64,000 nucleotides of DNA. Origin: CAVUNY01 sp963843535 (GTDB lineage: Bacteria; Chloroflexota; Anaerolineae; Anaerolineales; Anaerolineaceae). The DNA lies in NCBI GenBank assembly GCA_963843535.1, contig CAWJKU010000003.1:310001-374000 (forward strand), in the 5' to 3' direction. The translations under genes were made by a program, and so were the position numbers. This document shows positions 49,884-59,193 of this stretch, one piece after another (position 1 is the stretch's first letter; the number at the start of each line of letters is the position of its first letter). The notes below the pieces were generated by a model, which made no database searches, had not been told where the DNA came from, and saw nothing but the letters and a program-made list of their open reading frames with translations.

Positions 49884-51866
49884 TTAATATCGGAACCCTA
49901 ACAGATTCCAGTAATTCAAGAACCAAACGAAAGCCAGTGCTGCCAGCGTCACCAGGGTGTAGTGAATCCGTGACATAACGCCCCAAAAGCCCTTTCTCCA
50001 AACCAAAACAGTCATGGCTGCCAGAGCGATGGTCAACACAGCTGCCAACAACCAGGCGGTGAGAATGATGTTGATTGTAGAAGTCTGGCCATAAACGATC
50101 ATCGTCATCAATTCATTGCTGAACAAGGAAATCGCCAGGAAACCGAGCAGCGCTGCAAAGTCCAGAAAAACGACGAGCAGGGACACCCAGCGGGCAAGCC
50201 GGGCAAGGGCCGGTTGGACAGCCCGCTCTCCCCGCTTGACAAGGCGAACGATACCACCCAGGAATACCGCTAAAAGCGCCGAGAGGAAAATTAATATGCA
50301 AACTCCCAGCAGGCCGAGATGGAGGATCGGATTAGCATGCCATGGCGCCTTGACTAAAGAAGCGAATGGAAAAATCGCATCATACAGATAGGCAATCTTT
50401 CCTTGATCATCCTTCTGGAATACAACTTGTGCCCCGTTGGATACCTCTTGAAAAAGCATTGGCTCGATCTCCTCCAGCCGGGCCTTTTGCTGGGAGAAAG
50501 GTGAGCCGAGCAGCAGAGCGCCATCTCCCGAATTTGTAATCTCCACCCAATTCAGCAAGTTGTCGACTTTTTCGATCGTGGTATAAGAGCTGCGAATCAG
50601 GTTATATCCGCCTGTAAAGAGTTCCGCTTGTGAGGTAATGCCGTGGGCCGGCTCGTTTGTCGCCTGTTCTACCGGATAGTAATGATTCATGAAATCGTAT
50701 AGCGTATTGACCCAGGTGAATCCGGGGCTGGTCGTATTGTAGGAAACAAAAAACCCCAGATTCTGATCCGGCAGGAACATTAACAGAGTATGAAAGCCCC
50801 CGGCATCCCCGCCATGGTGCAAAACCCGTTGTCCGTTCATTTGGAGTTCCATTAAACCGAAGGTATAACCGGCCAAACGCGGATCCGGTGCCCATAAGCC
50901 AGATTGCATGAGTTGTTCGGTAGCCGCTTGTAGGATATAACCACATCGGTGATTGTCATTCCCTCGATCGCCAGAACAGAGGCTGCCACCTTGAAGGTGG
51001 GCAATCATAAAATGAACCATGTCCGCTGCTGTGGAGTGGATGGCTCCGGATGGCTGGGTGTTCATCAATCCGAAATCAACCGGTTGAAGGCCATTTGTGC
51101 CATATTGATAACCGTTTGACATTTCGGCGGCGAGGTGGGACGGCGGCGGTTGGCGCGAGGTGGTGTGCGTCATCCCCAATGGTTCGAGGATAGCCGCTTC
51201 AATATAATCGGCATACGACATTCCTGAGACCCGCTCGACGATGTAACCTGCCAGATCAACTCCATAGTCCGAGTATACGGAAACCTGTCCCGGCGGGTAC
51301 ACCCTGGCAGGCCTATGACTTGCCAGGAATTTGCCCAGGGGCGGGATTGGGTCACGAGCGAGAGCCAATGCCTCGTATGCGCGTTGTTCAAACCCGGCGG
51401 TGTGGCTCATTAAATGCTTGAGAGTGATGGGCGCGGGGAAGGTATCTGGGATATGAAAATCCAGGTACTGGTTGATATCCGTATCCAGGTCCAGCTTACC
51501 CTGCTCGTAGAGCTGCAGGACCGCCGTCCAGGTAAACAACTTGGTCACTGATCCGATCCGAAAAAGTGTCTTCGCCGGATTGACCGGGATTTGATGTTCG
51601 AGGTCGGAGTAGCCGTAACCTTTCTGGAAAAGGATCTCCCCATCTTTGGCCACCACTGCCGTGATCCCGGCAAAATGGTACTCATCCATCTGTTGGGTGA
51701 ATAAACTGTTCAGGAAAGATTCGATTTCAACAGGATCGGCAGGTCCCTCAGGCTTGGAAGTGGCGATTTCAGACAGGCCAGAGGCTGATCGAGCATAGGT
51801 AGGATGAGTGTGGATTAGCAGAAAAACTCCTACCAAAATCAAGGTTACCAGATTAACCGTTTTCAT
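49884..51866 (-). CDS. Serine hydrolase of beta-lactamase fold with C-terminal membrane domain
   Basis: A 660-residue exported protein. After the signal peptide the hydrolase domain carries SxxK in RIGSVTKLFTWTAVL, YSDYGVDLAGYIVE and HHGGDAGGFHTLLMF at the third site. A middle beta-rich region follows (about 400-500), and the C terminus has about five membrane helices. Such fusions are common in Chloroflexota and Bacteroidota but without known substrates. AAGGAG is about 9 bases upstream of the ATG. It is second in the operon, 13 bp after the small protein gene and 27 bp before the ATPase. Confidence 0.85.
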   Translation of the reverse strand: MKTVNLVTLILVGVFLLIHTHPTYARSASGLSEIATSKPEGPADPVEIESFLNSLFTQQMDEYHFAGITAVVAKDGEILFQKGYGYSDLEHQIPVNPAKTLFRIGSVTKLFTWTAVLQLYEQGKLDLDTDINQYLDFHIPDTFPAPITLKHLMSHTAGFEQRAYEALALARDPIPPLGKFLASHRPARVYPPGQVSVYSDYGVDLAGYIVERVSGMSYADYIEAAILEPLGMTHTTSRQPPPSHLAAEMSNGYQYGTNGLQPVDFGLMNTQPSGAIHSTAADMVHFMIAHLQGGSLCSGDRGNDNHRCGYILQAATEQLMQSGLWAPDPRLAGYTFGLMELQMNGQRVLHHGGDAGGFHTLLMFLPDQNLGFFVSYNTTSPGFTWVNTLYDFMNHYYPVEQATNEPAHGITSQAELFTGGYNLIRSSYTTIEKVDNLLNWVEITNSGDGALLLGSPFSQQKARLEEIEPMLFQEVSNGAQVVFQKDDQGKIAYLYDAIFPFASLVKAPWHANPILHLGLLGVCILIFLSALLAVFLGGIVRLVKRGERAVQPALARLARWVSLLVVFLDFAALLGFLAISLFSNELMTMIVYGQTSTINIILTAWLLAAVLTIALAAMTVLVWRKGFWGVMSRIHYTLVTLAALAFVWFLNYWNLLGFRY

Positions 51867-51879
51867 GTTCGCAATCTCC

Positions 51880-52122
51880 TTATTCGCGTTTTTCGGGATC
51901 GACTTTTTGAAACGAGATTAAGGTCAAATTCAAGTTGTGGATCCTCTCTAATAAGCCAATTAAAGCGGATTGATCCGCCATCTCTCCAGAAATGATCAAC
52001 ATCCCATCGTCAGCGTGGGTGATGGTCATTCCCTCAAACCAACGCTCCCAATGGGTGTCCAGGTGATTCTTGATATGAATGACGTATTGAGTCGGTTGAT
52101 TTTTTTGATGCGCACTGCACAT
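51880..52122 (-). CDS. Small conserved protein, paralogue of 62286-62570 (unknown function)
   Basis: An 80-residue protein, head gene of the hydrolase/ABC operon. The core pattern is HLDTHWERWFEGMTITHADDG, trimmed here to show H-L-D-x-x-W-x-x-W-F-x-G-x-T-I-T, then DQSALIGLLERIHNLNL and a VDPE end. It aligns across its length with the 94-residue protein at 62286. No signal peptide or membrane helix is visible. Both copies lie next to MalT-type regulators. The family is not recognised by me; it may be a cytosolic regulatory or accessory protein. Confidence 0.75.
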   Translation of the reverse strand: MCSAHQKNQPTQYVIHIKNHLDTHWERWFEGMTITHADDGMLIISGEMADQSALIGLLERIHNLNLTLISFQKVDPEKRE

Positions 52123-52257
52123 ATTTCGTAAGCTCCTTTCGGGTATAAAACCTTGTTCTATACCAGTAGGATACAGATGACCCGATAAAGATTCGTTTAA
52201 TTAAGCCCTTTTAACTTGAGTACCGGTCGTTTATTTTTTAACGTTGGCGAAAAAATA

Positions 52258-52285
52258 TTCAAATATCAATAACCCAATGTATAAT
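52258..52285 (+). promoter_or_regulatory. Promoter of the SARP-MalT regulator gene
   Basis: TTCAAA (52258-52263), 16 bases, TATAAT (52280-52285). The box overlaps an upstream in-frame ATG (52284), so the real start codon is the ATG at 52308. The divergent small-protein operon starts at 52122, leaving a 185-bp shared control region. Confidence 0.55.
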
Positions 52286-52307
52286 GAATTATCAGAGGTG
52301 TGATCCC

Positions 52308-55300
52308 ATGGTTATCCTCAAGCTATCCTGGCTGGGGCCGCCTGCGATTGAATATGACGGTCGTCCTCTCCGGCTGGAGATGCGAAAGACCCTGGCCCTT
52401 CTGGCTTATCTCAGCTTATCTCCTCAAACCCCAACCAGAGAAACACTGGCGTCCCTGTTCTGGCCCGAACACGACCAACAGCATGCCCTGTCTAGTTTGC
52501 GGCGTAACCTTTTCTCGCTTGGCAGGAGTTTGCCGCCCGGATATCTAGAGGCAAACCGAGAGAAAATTGGTCTCCGAAGAGCAAAAGGACTTAGGGTGGA
52601 TGTCGAGGAGTTCAGAGATCAGCTGGCTTTTACCAGGCAGCATCCTCATCCATCCAACCATCTCTGCCCGGATTGTTTATTATCTCTGGAGAAGGCAGTC
52701 GCCATTTATAAAGGGGACTTTTTCGAGGGATTCAACCTGAAGAATTGTCCTGGGTTTGATGAATGGCAGTTTTTTCAGCGGGAGAACTTACGATCTGATT
52801 ATGAAGAGGCTCTGGATAAGCTGACAGCTTATTATCGAGGTCAGTGTGATTGGGAGAAGGCGATTAAATATGCACGATCCTGGCTTGCTCTTGATCGCTT
52901 GAACGAGTCCGCACAACGGATGTTGATCGGACTTTATAACCTTTCCGGCCAACGCAGTTTGGCCATACGGCAATATGATATCATGATCGATCTGTTGCAA
53001 AACGAACTGGGCCAGAATCCAGAGGCGGAGACCCTCGCCCTTTACCAGAGTCTTCTGTCGAGGGAGGCCTCCTGTAGTGCAGAATACGGATCGGAGCTAC
53101 TTCCTTCAACCTCCCGGCAGCCCGAACCGCTCATCAAGACCAAGCTGTTTATTCCTCCTTTGCGTTTGGACCGCATCGCTCGCCCACGATTGTTAGCGCT
53201 GCTCGATGCCGGTTCTCACCGCCCCCTGACATTGGTTTCAGCTCCCGCTGGGTTCGGAAAAACGACCCTCCTGGCAAGCTGGGCAGCTCATACCAGACTT
53301 CCCATTGCCTGGTTTTCCATCGACGAGGGGGATAATGATCCGGTCCGTTTTGTAGATTATCTGATCGCAGCCCTCGATAGCATCCTACCGCCGGAAGTAA
53401 GCGAACAATTTCAGGCGTTTACGCAAATGCTACAGCCATCTATTCAGCCCACGTTGGTTCAGTTAATTAACCAGCTGGCCGAAGAACGTGAGCCTTTTGT
53501 CCTCATTCTGGATGACTACCAATTTATCCATTCCCAGGATATCCATAATGCTCTGGCATTCATGTTAGAGAAAATCCCAGCTTGCATGCATCTGGTCATT
53601 GCCACTCGCAGCGATCCGCCCATATCGCTGGCCCGGCTGCGAGCTCGCGATCAACTGGTGGAAATCAGAATGAGCGATCTACGCTTTAGCCTGGAAGAAT
53701 CAGCCGGATTCCTCAAGCAGGTGATGTCTCTATCGCTTTCGGATGAAGATATGTCCGCCCTGGAAGCGCGCACCGAGGGTTGGATCGCTGGTTTACAAAT
53801 GGCAGCTCTGGCTATCCGGACGGTAACCCCTCAGCCTATCAGAAGAGTAAATCAAATGAATAGCGGGCAGGCTGTCTCTCGTTTTATTAAAGCCTTTTCC
53901 GGCAGCAACCGGTACATCCTGGATTATCTGGGGGAAGAAGTGCTAAGCCGCCATCCTGAGAAGATCCGCGACTTTCTTTTACATACCTCGATCCTGGAAC
54001 GTTTCTCAAGCCCGTTATGCGATGCCGTTACTGAAACCAGGGGAAGCCAGAAGATTTTGGACACGTTAGAAACGGAAAACCTGTTCCTGGTTCCACTTGA
54101 TAGCGAACGGCGCTGGTACCGCTACCACCATCTTTTCGCAGAACTGCTTCGCTTTAAACTTGAAGAGACTCATTCAAAGGGCACAGAACGGGAGGGGATA
54201 CCCGGCGTCAAAGATCTTCACCTGCGAGCGGCAAACTGGTTTGAAAAGAATGAGCTTATTGGCGAGGCAGTTCACCACTTTATTGCCGCCAGGAAATACG
54301 ACCAGGCAGCAGCCTGCATCGAAGCTCAAGCTCATCCGATGTTCTTTTCAACAGGTCAAACCTATACCCTACAGGAATGGTTAGCGGAGCTTCCTATTGA
54401 TTTATTCCGGTCAAGGTTACGCTTGAATATCGCTAAAGCCTGGGCTTTAATCTCGCAGAACCAGTTTGCTGCTGCTTTGGCACAATTGGAAACAACGTGG
54501 CAGGTTGTACAGGAACGGCAGAATGTGGAGGCATTAAGCCTGATTGGTGAAATCGCACTCATTCGTGGCGTTCTGGCAGAGCTGAGCAGCCGGGATGTAT
54601 TGGTGATGCGGGAACAGGCGCTCCTGGCCTGGGAGAAACTGCCGGAGGATAATGCGATGCTGCGAGGCCTGGCTGCCTGGCTTTTGGGAGCTTCTTATGA
54701 ATGGGATGGCGATACTCAAAATGCGGAAAAATATTTTTTACAGGCGATCCCACTCTGCCGGGAAGCGGGCAATATCTATATTACTTTGGTGTCGATCGTG
54801 GATTTGAGTAACGTCTTCCGAGAACAGGGAAGGTTTCGCAAAGCTTATCATCTCCTCCAACAAACCCTACTAGAAATGTCATCCGGGAGCCGGAACCTGC
54901 ATCCGGAGCTTGGACATCTTTACATCAGCTCTAGTCAAATCTTATTGCAATGGAATGATCTGGAAGAAGCAGAGCGACAGCTCAGGCTTGGCATCGATTT
55001 GGTAGAACAGGATATCCCGGGAGAGATCCTCATCTTTGGCATTGCTGTCTTACCGTATTTGAAACTCGCTCAAGGAAAGCATGAAGAGTCGCTACGGTTG
55101 GCAAATGACTGTATTGAGCGAGCTGCGTCATACCCATCACCTTATGTTTTGCCTTATATTAAGGCCAGTTTGATCCGTTTCTGGATACAAATGGGTGAAC
55201 GAGACCTTATCGAAGAATGGCTATATAGCTGCGGACTTACCTGCGATGATCATATCCAATATGTGCATGAAGTTGAATACACCGCCCTGGCAAAAGCCCT

Positions 55301-55646
55301 GATCTGGCAAGAAAAGATAGAAGAAGCGATGAAAGTTCTGACAAAATTAACTGAACTTGATCAGAAGGAAGGTCGCAATGGAAGACTATTTTATGTCCTG
55401 GCCCTCCATGCGTTGGCGTATCAGCAGACAAATAAATCCGACCGGGCTTTTGAAATGCTGGAAGGCAGCTTGCAAATAGCGAAAACCGAGGGATATATTC
55501 GCCCCTATTTAGAGGAAGGTAAACCGATGGAAGAACTGCTACGGTTGGGGGTGACACGGGGAATTTGGCATCAAACCCACCTGGATGGTTATGTAAACCG
55601 CTTGTTGAAAGCTTTTCAACAAGATCGAAATTCTCTATTGGAATAA
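52308..55646 (+). CDS. SARP/BTAD-type regulator with MalT-like NTPase and TPR repeats, no C-terminal LuxR domain
   Basis: A 1112-residue regulator. The N terminus is an OmpR-type winged helix (LALLAYLSLSPQTPTRETL, LFWPEHDQQHALSSLRRNLF) followed by a BTAD helical region (about 100-260). A STAND NTPase part begins near 285: Walker A is SAPAGFGKTTLLASWAA, Walker B is FVLILDDYQFI, and LVIATRSDPP follows. Then come TPR-like helices to the end. The LuxR HTH that closes most MalT proteins is absent; the frame ends at NSLLE, about 40 bp before an IS remnant. GAGGTG lies before the ATG at 52308. Divergence from the hydrolase operon suggests it controls it. Confidence 0.88.
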   Translation: MVILKLSWLGPPAIEYDGRPLRLEMRKTLALLAYLSLSPQTPTRETLASLFWPEHDQQHALSSLRRNLFSLGRSLPPGYLEANREKIGLRRAKGLRVDVEEFRDQLAFTRQHPHPSNHLCPDCLLSLEKAVAIYKGDFFEGFNLKNCPGFDEWQFFQRENLRSDYEEALDKLTAYYRGQCDWEKAIKYARSWLALDRLNESAQRMLIGLYNLSGQRSLAIRQYDIMIDLLQNELGQNPEAETLALYQSLLSREASCSAEYGSELLPSTSRQPEPLIKTKLFIPPLRLDRIARPRLLALLDAGSHRPLTLVSAPAGFGKTTLLASWAAHTRLPIAWFSIDEGDNDPVRFVDYLIAALDSILPPEVSEQFQAFTQMLQPSIQPTLVQLINQLAEEREPFVLILDDYQFIHSQDIHNALAFMLEKIPACMHLVIATRSDPPISLARLRARDQLVEIRMSDLRFSLEESAGFLKQVMSLSLSDEDMSALEARTEGWIAGLQMAALAIRTVTPQPIRRVNQMNSGQAVSRFIKAFSGSNRYILDYLGEEVLSRHPEKIRDFLLHTSILERFSSPLCDAVTETRGSQKILDTLETENLFLVPLDSERRWYRYHHLFAELLRFKLEETHSKGTEREGIPGVKDLHLRAANWFEKNELIGEAVHHFIAARKYDQAAACIEAQAHPMFFSTGQTYTLQEWLAELPIDLFRSRLRLNIAKAWALISQNQFAAALAQLETTWQVVQERQNVEALSLIGEIALIRGVLAELSSRDVLVMREQALLAWEKLPEDNAMLRGLAAWLLGASYEWDGDTQNAEKYFLQAIPLCREAGNIYITLVSIVDLSNVFREQGRFRKAYHLLQQTLLEMSSGSRNLHPELGHLYISSSQILLQWNDLEEAERQLRLGIDLVEQDIPGEILIFGIAVLPYLKLAQGKHEESLRLANDCIERAASYPSPYVLPYIKASLIRFWIQMGERDLIEEWLYSCGLTCDDHIQYVHEVEYTALAKALIWQEKIEEAMKVLTKLTELDQKEGRNGRLFYVLALHALAYQQTNKSDRAFEMLEGSLQIAKTEGYIRPYLEEGKPMEELLRLGVTRGIWHQTHLDGYVNRLLKAFQQDRNSLLE

Positions 55647-55683
55647 CCTGTGGCAGTTACAGTAAGCTACTCCATGAGAGAAA

Positions 55684-56286
55684 GACCCTGAGCACCTTCT
55701 TCAGGATCGGGACAGCAAGTAAGCTTCGCACTTTTCGGCTGTGACCACAGGTTCAGTAATCCAAAATTGAGAACACCCTACCGGGCACCACGAGCGAATG
55801 GTGTTTGTAAAAGGAATATGGGCAGCCTACGAAGAGAATGTCTGGATCATTCCCTCATTCTCAATGACAGACATCTATTGAGAGTTGTAAGGGAATATAC
55901 CCAATACTTCAATCAGGAACGACCCCATCAGGGAATCGGTCAACGGATTCCCGACCATCATGATCGGCCTGTGTCAAGCCCAACTGGAAATATCTCATCC
56001 AAGGCTTTCCTTGGGGGATTACATCACAGCTATTCTCGGGCAGCTTGTCAGAAATAATCTGTATCCAATAAATTTAAATTACCAGGGGATTGCATAATCA
56101 TGAGAAATGGCCCAAATTGATCAGCCGAATACCATTTCGATTTTCTAAATACCACCGATAAACAGCTTATTATCATAAAAACGCCTTTCAAAGTCGGTCC
56201 TGTCAATAGACATAACCTACTTCTGAAAATATTTTAATCGAAAATCCCAAAATATCAAATGGATGAGTCAGGTAGCCAGGACAGGT
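55684..56286 (+). repeat. Dispersed repeat, copy 2: transposase remnant and tail
   Basis: A 5'-truncated, decayed copy of the rve-type transposase. Residues readable at 55767-56056 include APRANGVCKRNMGSLRREC and YFNQERPHQGIGQRIP. The downstream tail (56057-56286) matches 41451-41684, ending in GCCAGGACAGG. Same orientation as copy 1. Confidence 0.8.
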
Positions 56287-56706
56287 AGATGCTCGAGAAG
56301 AAAGGTGAGGGCTTCGTCAACTGATTTGGAATCAATCACATGGTAGTCATCAAGGATGAGGATGAAATGGCTCGTGATGGTGGTGATTTCATTGAGCAGG
56401 GCTGTCAGAATTGATTCGATTGCCGGGGGCAGAGGGGACTGGATAACAGCCACAACCCCCTTTACCAATATTCGCCGCAATCGTCTGCAAAGCTGCGACG
56501 AGGTAAGCCAGAAAGCATGCAGGTTCGTTATCCCCTTCATCCAACGACAGCCAGGCCACCGGTCGATTGCAAACGGCGGCCCATTCGCTGACCAGCGTGG
56601 TTTTACCAAAGCCGGCAGATGCTGATATGAGGGTAAGTTTGCGGCTAGCAGAGAGGCCCTCGTTCAGCCGCTCGATCAGGCGGGGGCGGAGAACAATTAT
56701 ATACAT
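56268..56706 (-). pseudogene. Fragment of a MalT-like regulator
   Basis: The first part reads RPRLIERLNEGLSASRKLTL, then SASAGFGKTTLVSEWAA (Walker A) and VAWLSLDEGDNEPACFLAYL. A frameshift near 56450 leads to FILILDDYHVIDSKSVDEAL and LLEHLPVLAT, where it meets the repeat copy. Both the N-terminal start and all the C-terminal part are missing. It is a relict of a second regulator, truncated at the repeat junction. Confidence 0.72.
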
Positions 56707-56717
56707 ACACCCAATTT

Positions 56718-56751
56718 AAAGAGTGTCCCAACCAAGGTCAGGACACTCTTT
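56718..56751. terminator. Perfect hairpin terminator-like element
   Basis: AAAGAGTGTCC and GGACACTCTTT form a perfect 11-bp stem with a 12-base loop. It lies 32 bp past the stop of the minus-strand lipoprotein gene and has TTTAAATT after it on that strand. Confidence 0.65.
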
Positions 56752-56782
56752 CGCGAAACCCACAGTTATTAGTGATGAATCG

Positions 56783-57421
56783 TTACCCTTCAACCATGAT
56801 GCGGTCCACCTGGACCTGCGAGCCGTTGTAGTCAGGCACATTGCTCAGTAATGTGCCATAGAGATGAACGATCTTGCCGCTGTCGCGTAGTGTCTTGATC
56901 TGCGCTTGAACCGCCTGGTCCATTGAATCGATGCCAAAATAGATTATCTGCCCGTTGATCCACAACTCAAAGTAGTCATCATACTGTGCGCCGGGCTGCG
57001 TACTCTTGATGACGCCCCGCCAATCAGCTATTTCTTCCGTGGTACCGGGTGGCATGTAACCGCCAGAGCCACCCCCTTCTGTACCGCCTCCTCCAGGTCC
57101 ACCACCACTTGCTTCTATGGTTGCCTCAACGGTAATGGACGGTGTCGGGCTTTCTTCTCCTGCGGGGCCACATTCTCCGCGGAAATAGGCCCACTCATCA
57201 CAGGTGCTGCCATCCGGAAAAATACATATACCACTTTGGCTGCCATCGGCTGCTGTGCGAATTTCGTGCTTGTTGCCGTTCTGCTCGCAGTAGACCGAGG
57301 CAGGATTCGGCATGTCTGCCTGAGGCATTTCCGTCGATGCAGAGTTAGATGTCTGGATTCGAAATGACGTACAGGCTGTCAGTGCCATCAAAACGATTGT
57401 GAATGTAAAGATCCTTTTCAT
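56783..57421 (-). CDS. DUF333-containing lipoprotein
   Basis: A 212-residue lipoprotein with lipobox LMALTAC. A DUF333 segment reads NPASVYCEQNGNKHEIRT, then GICIFPDGSTCDEWAYFRGEC with its four cysteines. A Gly-rich linker (about 110-130) leads to a C-terminal beta domain (DWRGVIKSTQPGAQYDDYF, QVQVDRIMVEG). AAGGAAAAA precedes the ATG at 57421. Function unknown. The following 57422-57566 stretch shows no gene. Confidence 0.82.
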   Translation of the reverse strand: MKRIFTFTIVLMALTACTSFRIQTSNSASTEMPQADMPNPASVYCEQNGNKHEIRTAADGSQSGICIFPDGSTCDEWAYFRGECGPAGEESPTPSITVEATIEASGGGPGGGGTEGGGSGGYMPPGTTEEIADWRGVIKSTQPGAQYDDYFELWINGQIIYFGIDSMDQAVQAQIKTLRDSGKIVHLYGTLLSNVPDYNGSQVQVDRIMVEG

Positions 57422-57566
57422 TTTTTCCTTCTTTCTTTTCCAGTGAGAAATCCACCAGTTTTGGTGGTTTATCGAGACTGTTGATTTTGTGCACAACTTC
57501 ACACATAGACGATAGAGAATTCTATTTGTTCCTTTATTCAGTTCAAGGTAATAACGACATTTCCCT

Positions 57567-58112
57567 TTATGAGATCATCCTATACGTTCCAATGACCAAA
57601 AGATTGCACAAGGTACTCATTGTAAAAAAATAACCGTTTTTCTTCAAATTTATCCTTAGTAAATAACTTGCTCTCAACACTATCAGGAATAATATTAACA
57701 GTACGATTATTGCAACAGTATATTTTCCCAATCCGAGAATTGCTGATATTCTCGCTTCATCCTGTTGCCCGAATCCACCAAATACAAGGGCAAAAAACCT
57801 ACAAAACATTTGAAAAAACACAAAAGGATAGGCATATATCGTTTTATATTTTTCGATTATCAATAAAAAAAACAGTGACAGAAGTATTGTAAATGCGGGG
57901 CCACCACAACTGACAAATCGATCATGACTTGCATCAATATAGTATCCACTTTGAGGCGATACAATATTCAGGCTAAAGGCCATCTTGTTTCCTAAAACCT
58001 CTCCAATAATCCAATGTCCAAATTCATGGAAAAGATATGTAGTAAATGCGACCGGAATGAACAGTAACATGAATTTCAAACTTAGTTTATTCTCAGCATT
58101 TATAATCATCAA
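57567..58112 (-). CDS. M50-like membrane metalloprotease-family protein
   Basis: A 181-residue, AT-richer gene. The protein has about four to five membrane helices and the zinc motif HEFGHWIIGE (HExxH) in the first helix region. A later segment FVSCGGPAFTILLSLFF carries a G-G-P, similar to the NPDG-containing helix of site-2 proteases, although the usual Asp is not clear. So it could be active or a degenerate member. The base composition differs from its neighbours, suggesting transfer. The start at the ATG pair 58112/58109 lacks a strong ribosome site. Confidence 0.65.
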   Translation of the reverse strand: MMIINAENKLSLKFMLLFIPVAFTTYLFHEFGHWIIGEVLGNKMAFSLNIVSPQSGYYIDASHDRFVSCGGPAFTILLSLFFLLIIEKYKTIYAYPFVFFQMFCRFFALVFGGFGQQDEARISAILGLGKYTVAIIVLLILFLIVLRASYLLRINLKKNGYFFTMSTLCNLLVIGTYRMIS

Positions 58113-58201
58113 GTTAGCCCTTTATTTTTTAATATTGTATATATTCGATAAGCCCAACATAATGTTTGGCGGCAACTTCCTCGCAGGTATTGTTGGCTGG
58201 T

Positions 58202-58303
58202 TTAATTGCCACCACCCCTCAAGGTGATGACGACATTTCCCTTTTTATGCCCTTGCTCGACATAGCGGTGCGCCTCGGCGATCTGTTCCAGCGGATAGCA
58301 TCT
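58202..58303 (-). pseudogene. C-terminal remnant of an alcohol dehydrogenase-like gene
   Basis: Reading on the minus strand gives CYPLEQIAEAHRYVEQGHKK then GNVVITLRGGGN and a stop. This matches the end of zinc-type/quinone-oxidoreductase-like dehydrogenases, similar to the end of the gene at 59194. Upstream the frame breaks. The rest of 58113-58378 shows nothing else. Confidence 0.65.
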
Positions 58304-58378
58304 ATACCCGCTTCAACATAGTCGGCTGCATCCGTAGTTTAGCGGCTTTGTCACATTCCCGCATCCCGACGGTTGCAA

Positions 58379-58969
58379 CTAGGTAACTGGCGGTGCATCA
58401 TCCGCGTCAATAGCAGGTATTCTTCGCAGCCAAATTAACTGTCTAAAAGCGGACGTCACGCCAGCGATGGCAACCCCCACAATAAAGGGAGATGCGGAAC
58501 ACAGAGCAAGAACGCTGAGAAAAACAGCGAGCGCGAGATAGCGCCCCATTTGAATGAGATAGCCGGTGCGCAGGTGCAAGAATTGCTTGCCATGCAGCCC
58601 ACGGCGCCCGGCCCGGTATCCGATGAGATTGCCAAAATGGGTCATATCCACAATCAGAAAGAGTCCCCACACGTAGCCGATAAACGCTACCTGAAAATTC
58701 CGGGGAATCCAAACGAGCGCATACGCCACAAGCACACTCAGGATCAGCGCAGGAATGAGGTGCTTGGGTTCAGCAATCCGCCTCGCTTTGACCGACGACT
58801 GGTACAGAGGACTCCCCTCGATGGTGTTAACAGGATAGCTTTGATAATGTTCGGCGTAGTGAAGCTGGCGTTCTCGTTCTTGCAGGATGGTGAGCAACCA
58901 ATCACTCCACATCAAAAAGAAAGTGGCAATGCCTGTTATCCAAGGGTGAGCTACAAACCATTCAATCAT
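58379..58969 (-). CDS. Membrane protein of unknown function
   Basis: A 196-residue protein with about four to five hydrophobic segments (WITGIATFFLMWSDWLLTIL, LIPALILSVLVAYALVWI, VAFIGYVWGLFLIVDM, YLALAVFLSVLALCSASPFI). A hydrophilic loop ERERQLHYAEHYQSYPVNTI lies between the first two. The ATG at 58969 has GAGGAT about 9 bases upstream; the frame is open 28 codons more without a site. I do not recognise the family. It is downstream of the truncated DUF6326-like frame. Confidence 0.65.
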   Translation of the reverse strand: MIEWFVAHPWITGIATFFLMWSDWLLTILQERERQLHYAEHYQSYPVNTIEGSPLYQSSVKARRIAEPKHLIPALILSVLVAYALVWIPRNFQVAFIGYVWGLFLIVDMTHFGNLIGYRAGRRGLHGKQFLHLRTGYLIQMGRYLALAVFLSVLALCSASPFIVGVAIAGVTSAFRQLIWLRRIPAIDADDAPPVT

Positions 58970-58991
58970 AAAAATACATCCTCGACTTTCG

Positions 58992-59186
58992 TTAGTTAGC
59001 TCGCTCAACGAAGGCATTAGACCCAACGCGGAGCGTTGTCGCCTGCATCCCACCAGGCCATAAATATCCTTCCTTCTCGGAAAGGTAGGCGGTTATGTCG
59101 CCTCTGCAGATGCGCATGACGTTGCTCAAAAGAAAAATTTGCATGACCACTACCCAGGTTGCGGAAAGATTATTCTTTGTATCCAT
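58992..59186 (-). pseudogene. Truncated DUF6326-like membrane protein
   Basis: About 64 residues starting MDTKNNLSATWVVVMQIFLL then SNVMRICRGDITAYLSEKEG. This resembles the N-terminal third of the protein at 61705 (KVLLSTLWIIVMINMLKADI). The similarity stops after the first helix and the rest is out of family, so it is a fragment, perhaps from duplication. Confidence 0.5.
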
Positions 59187-59193
59187 TATTTGG

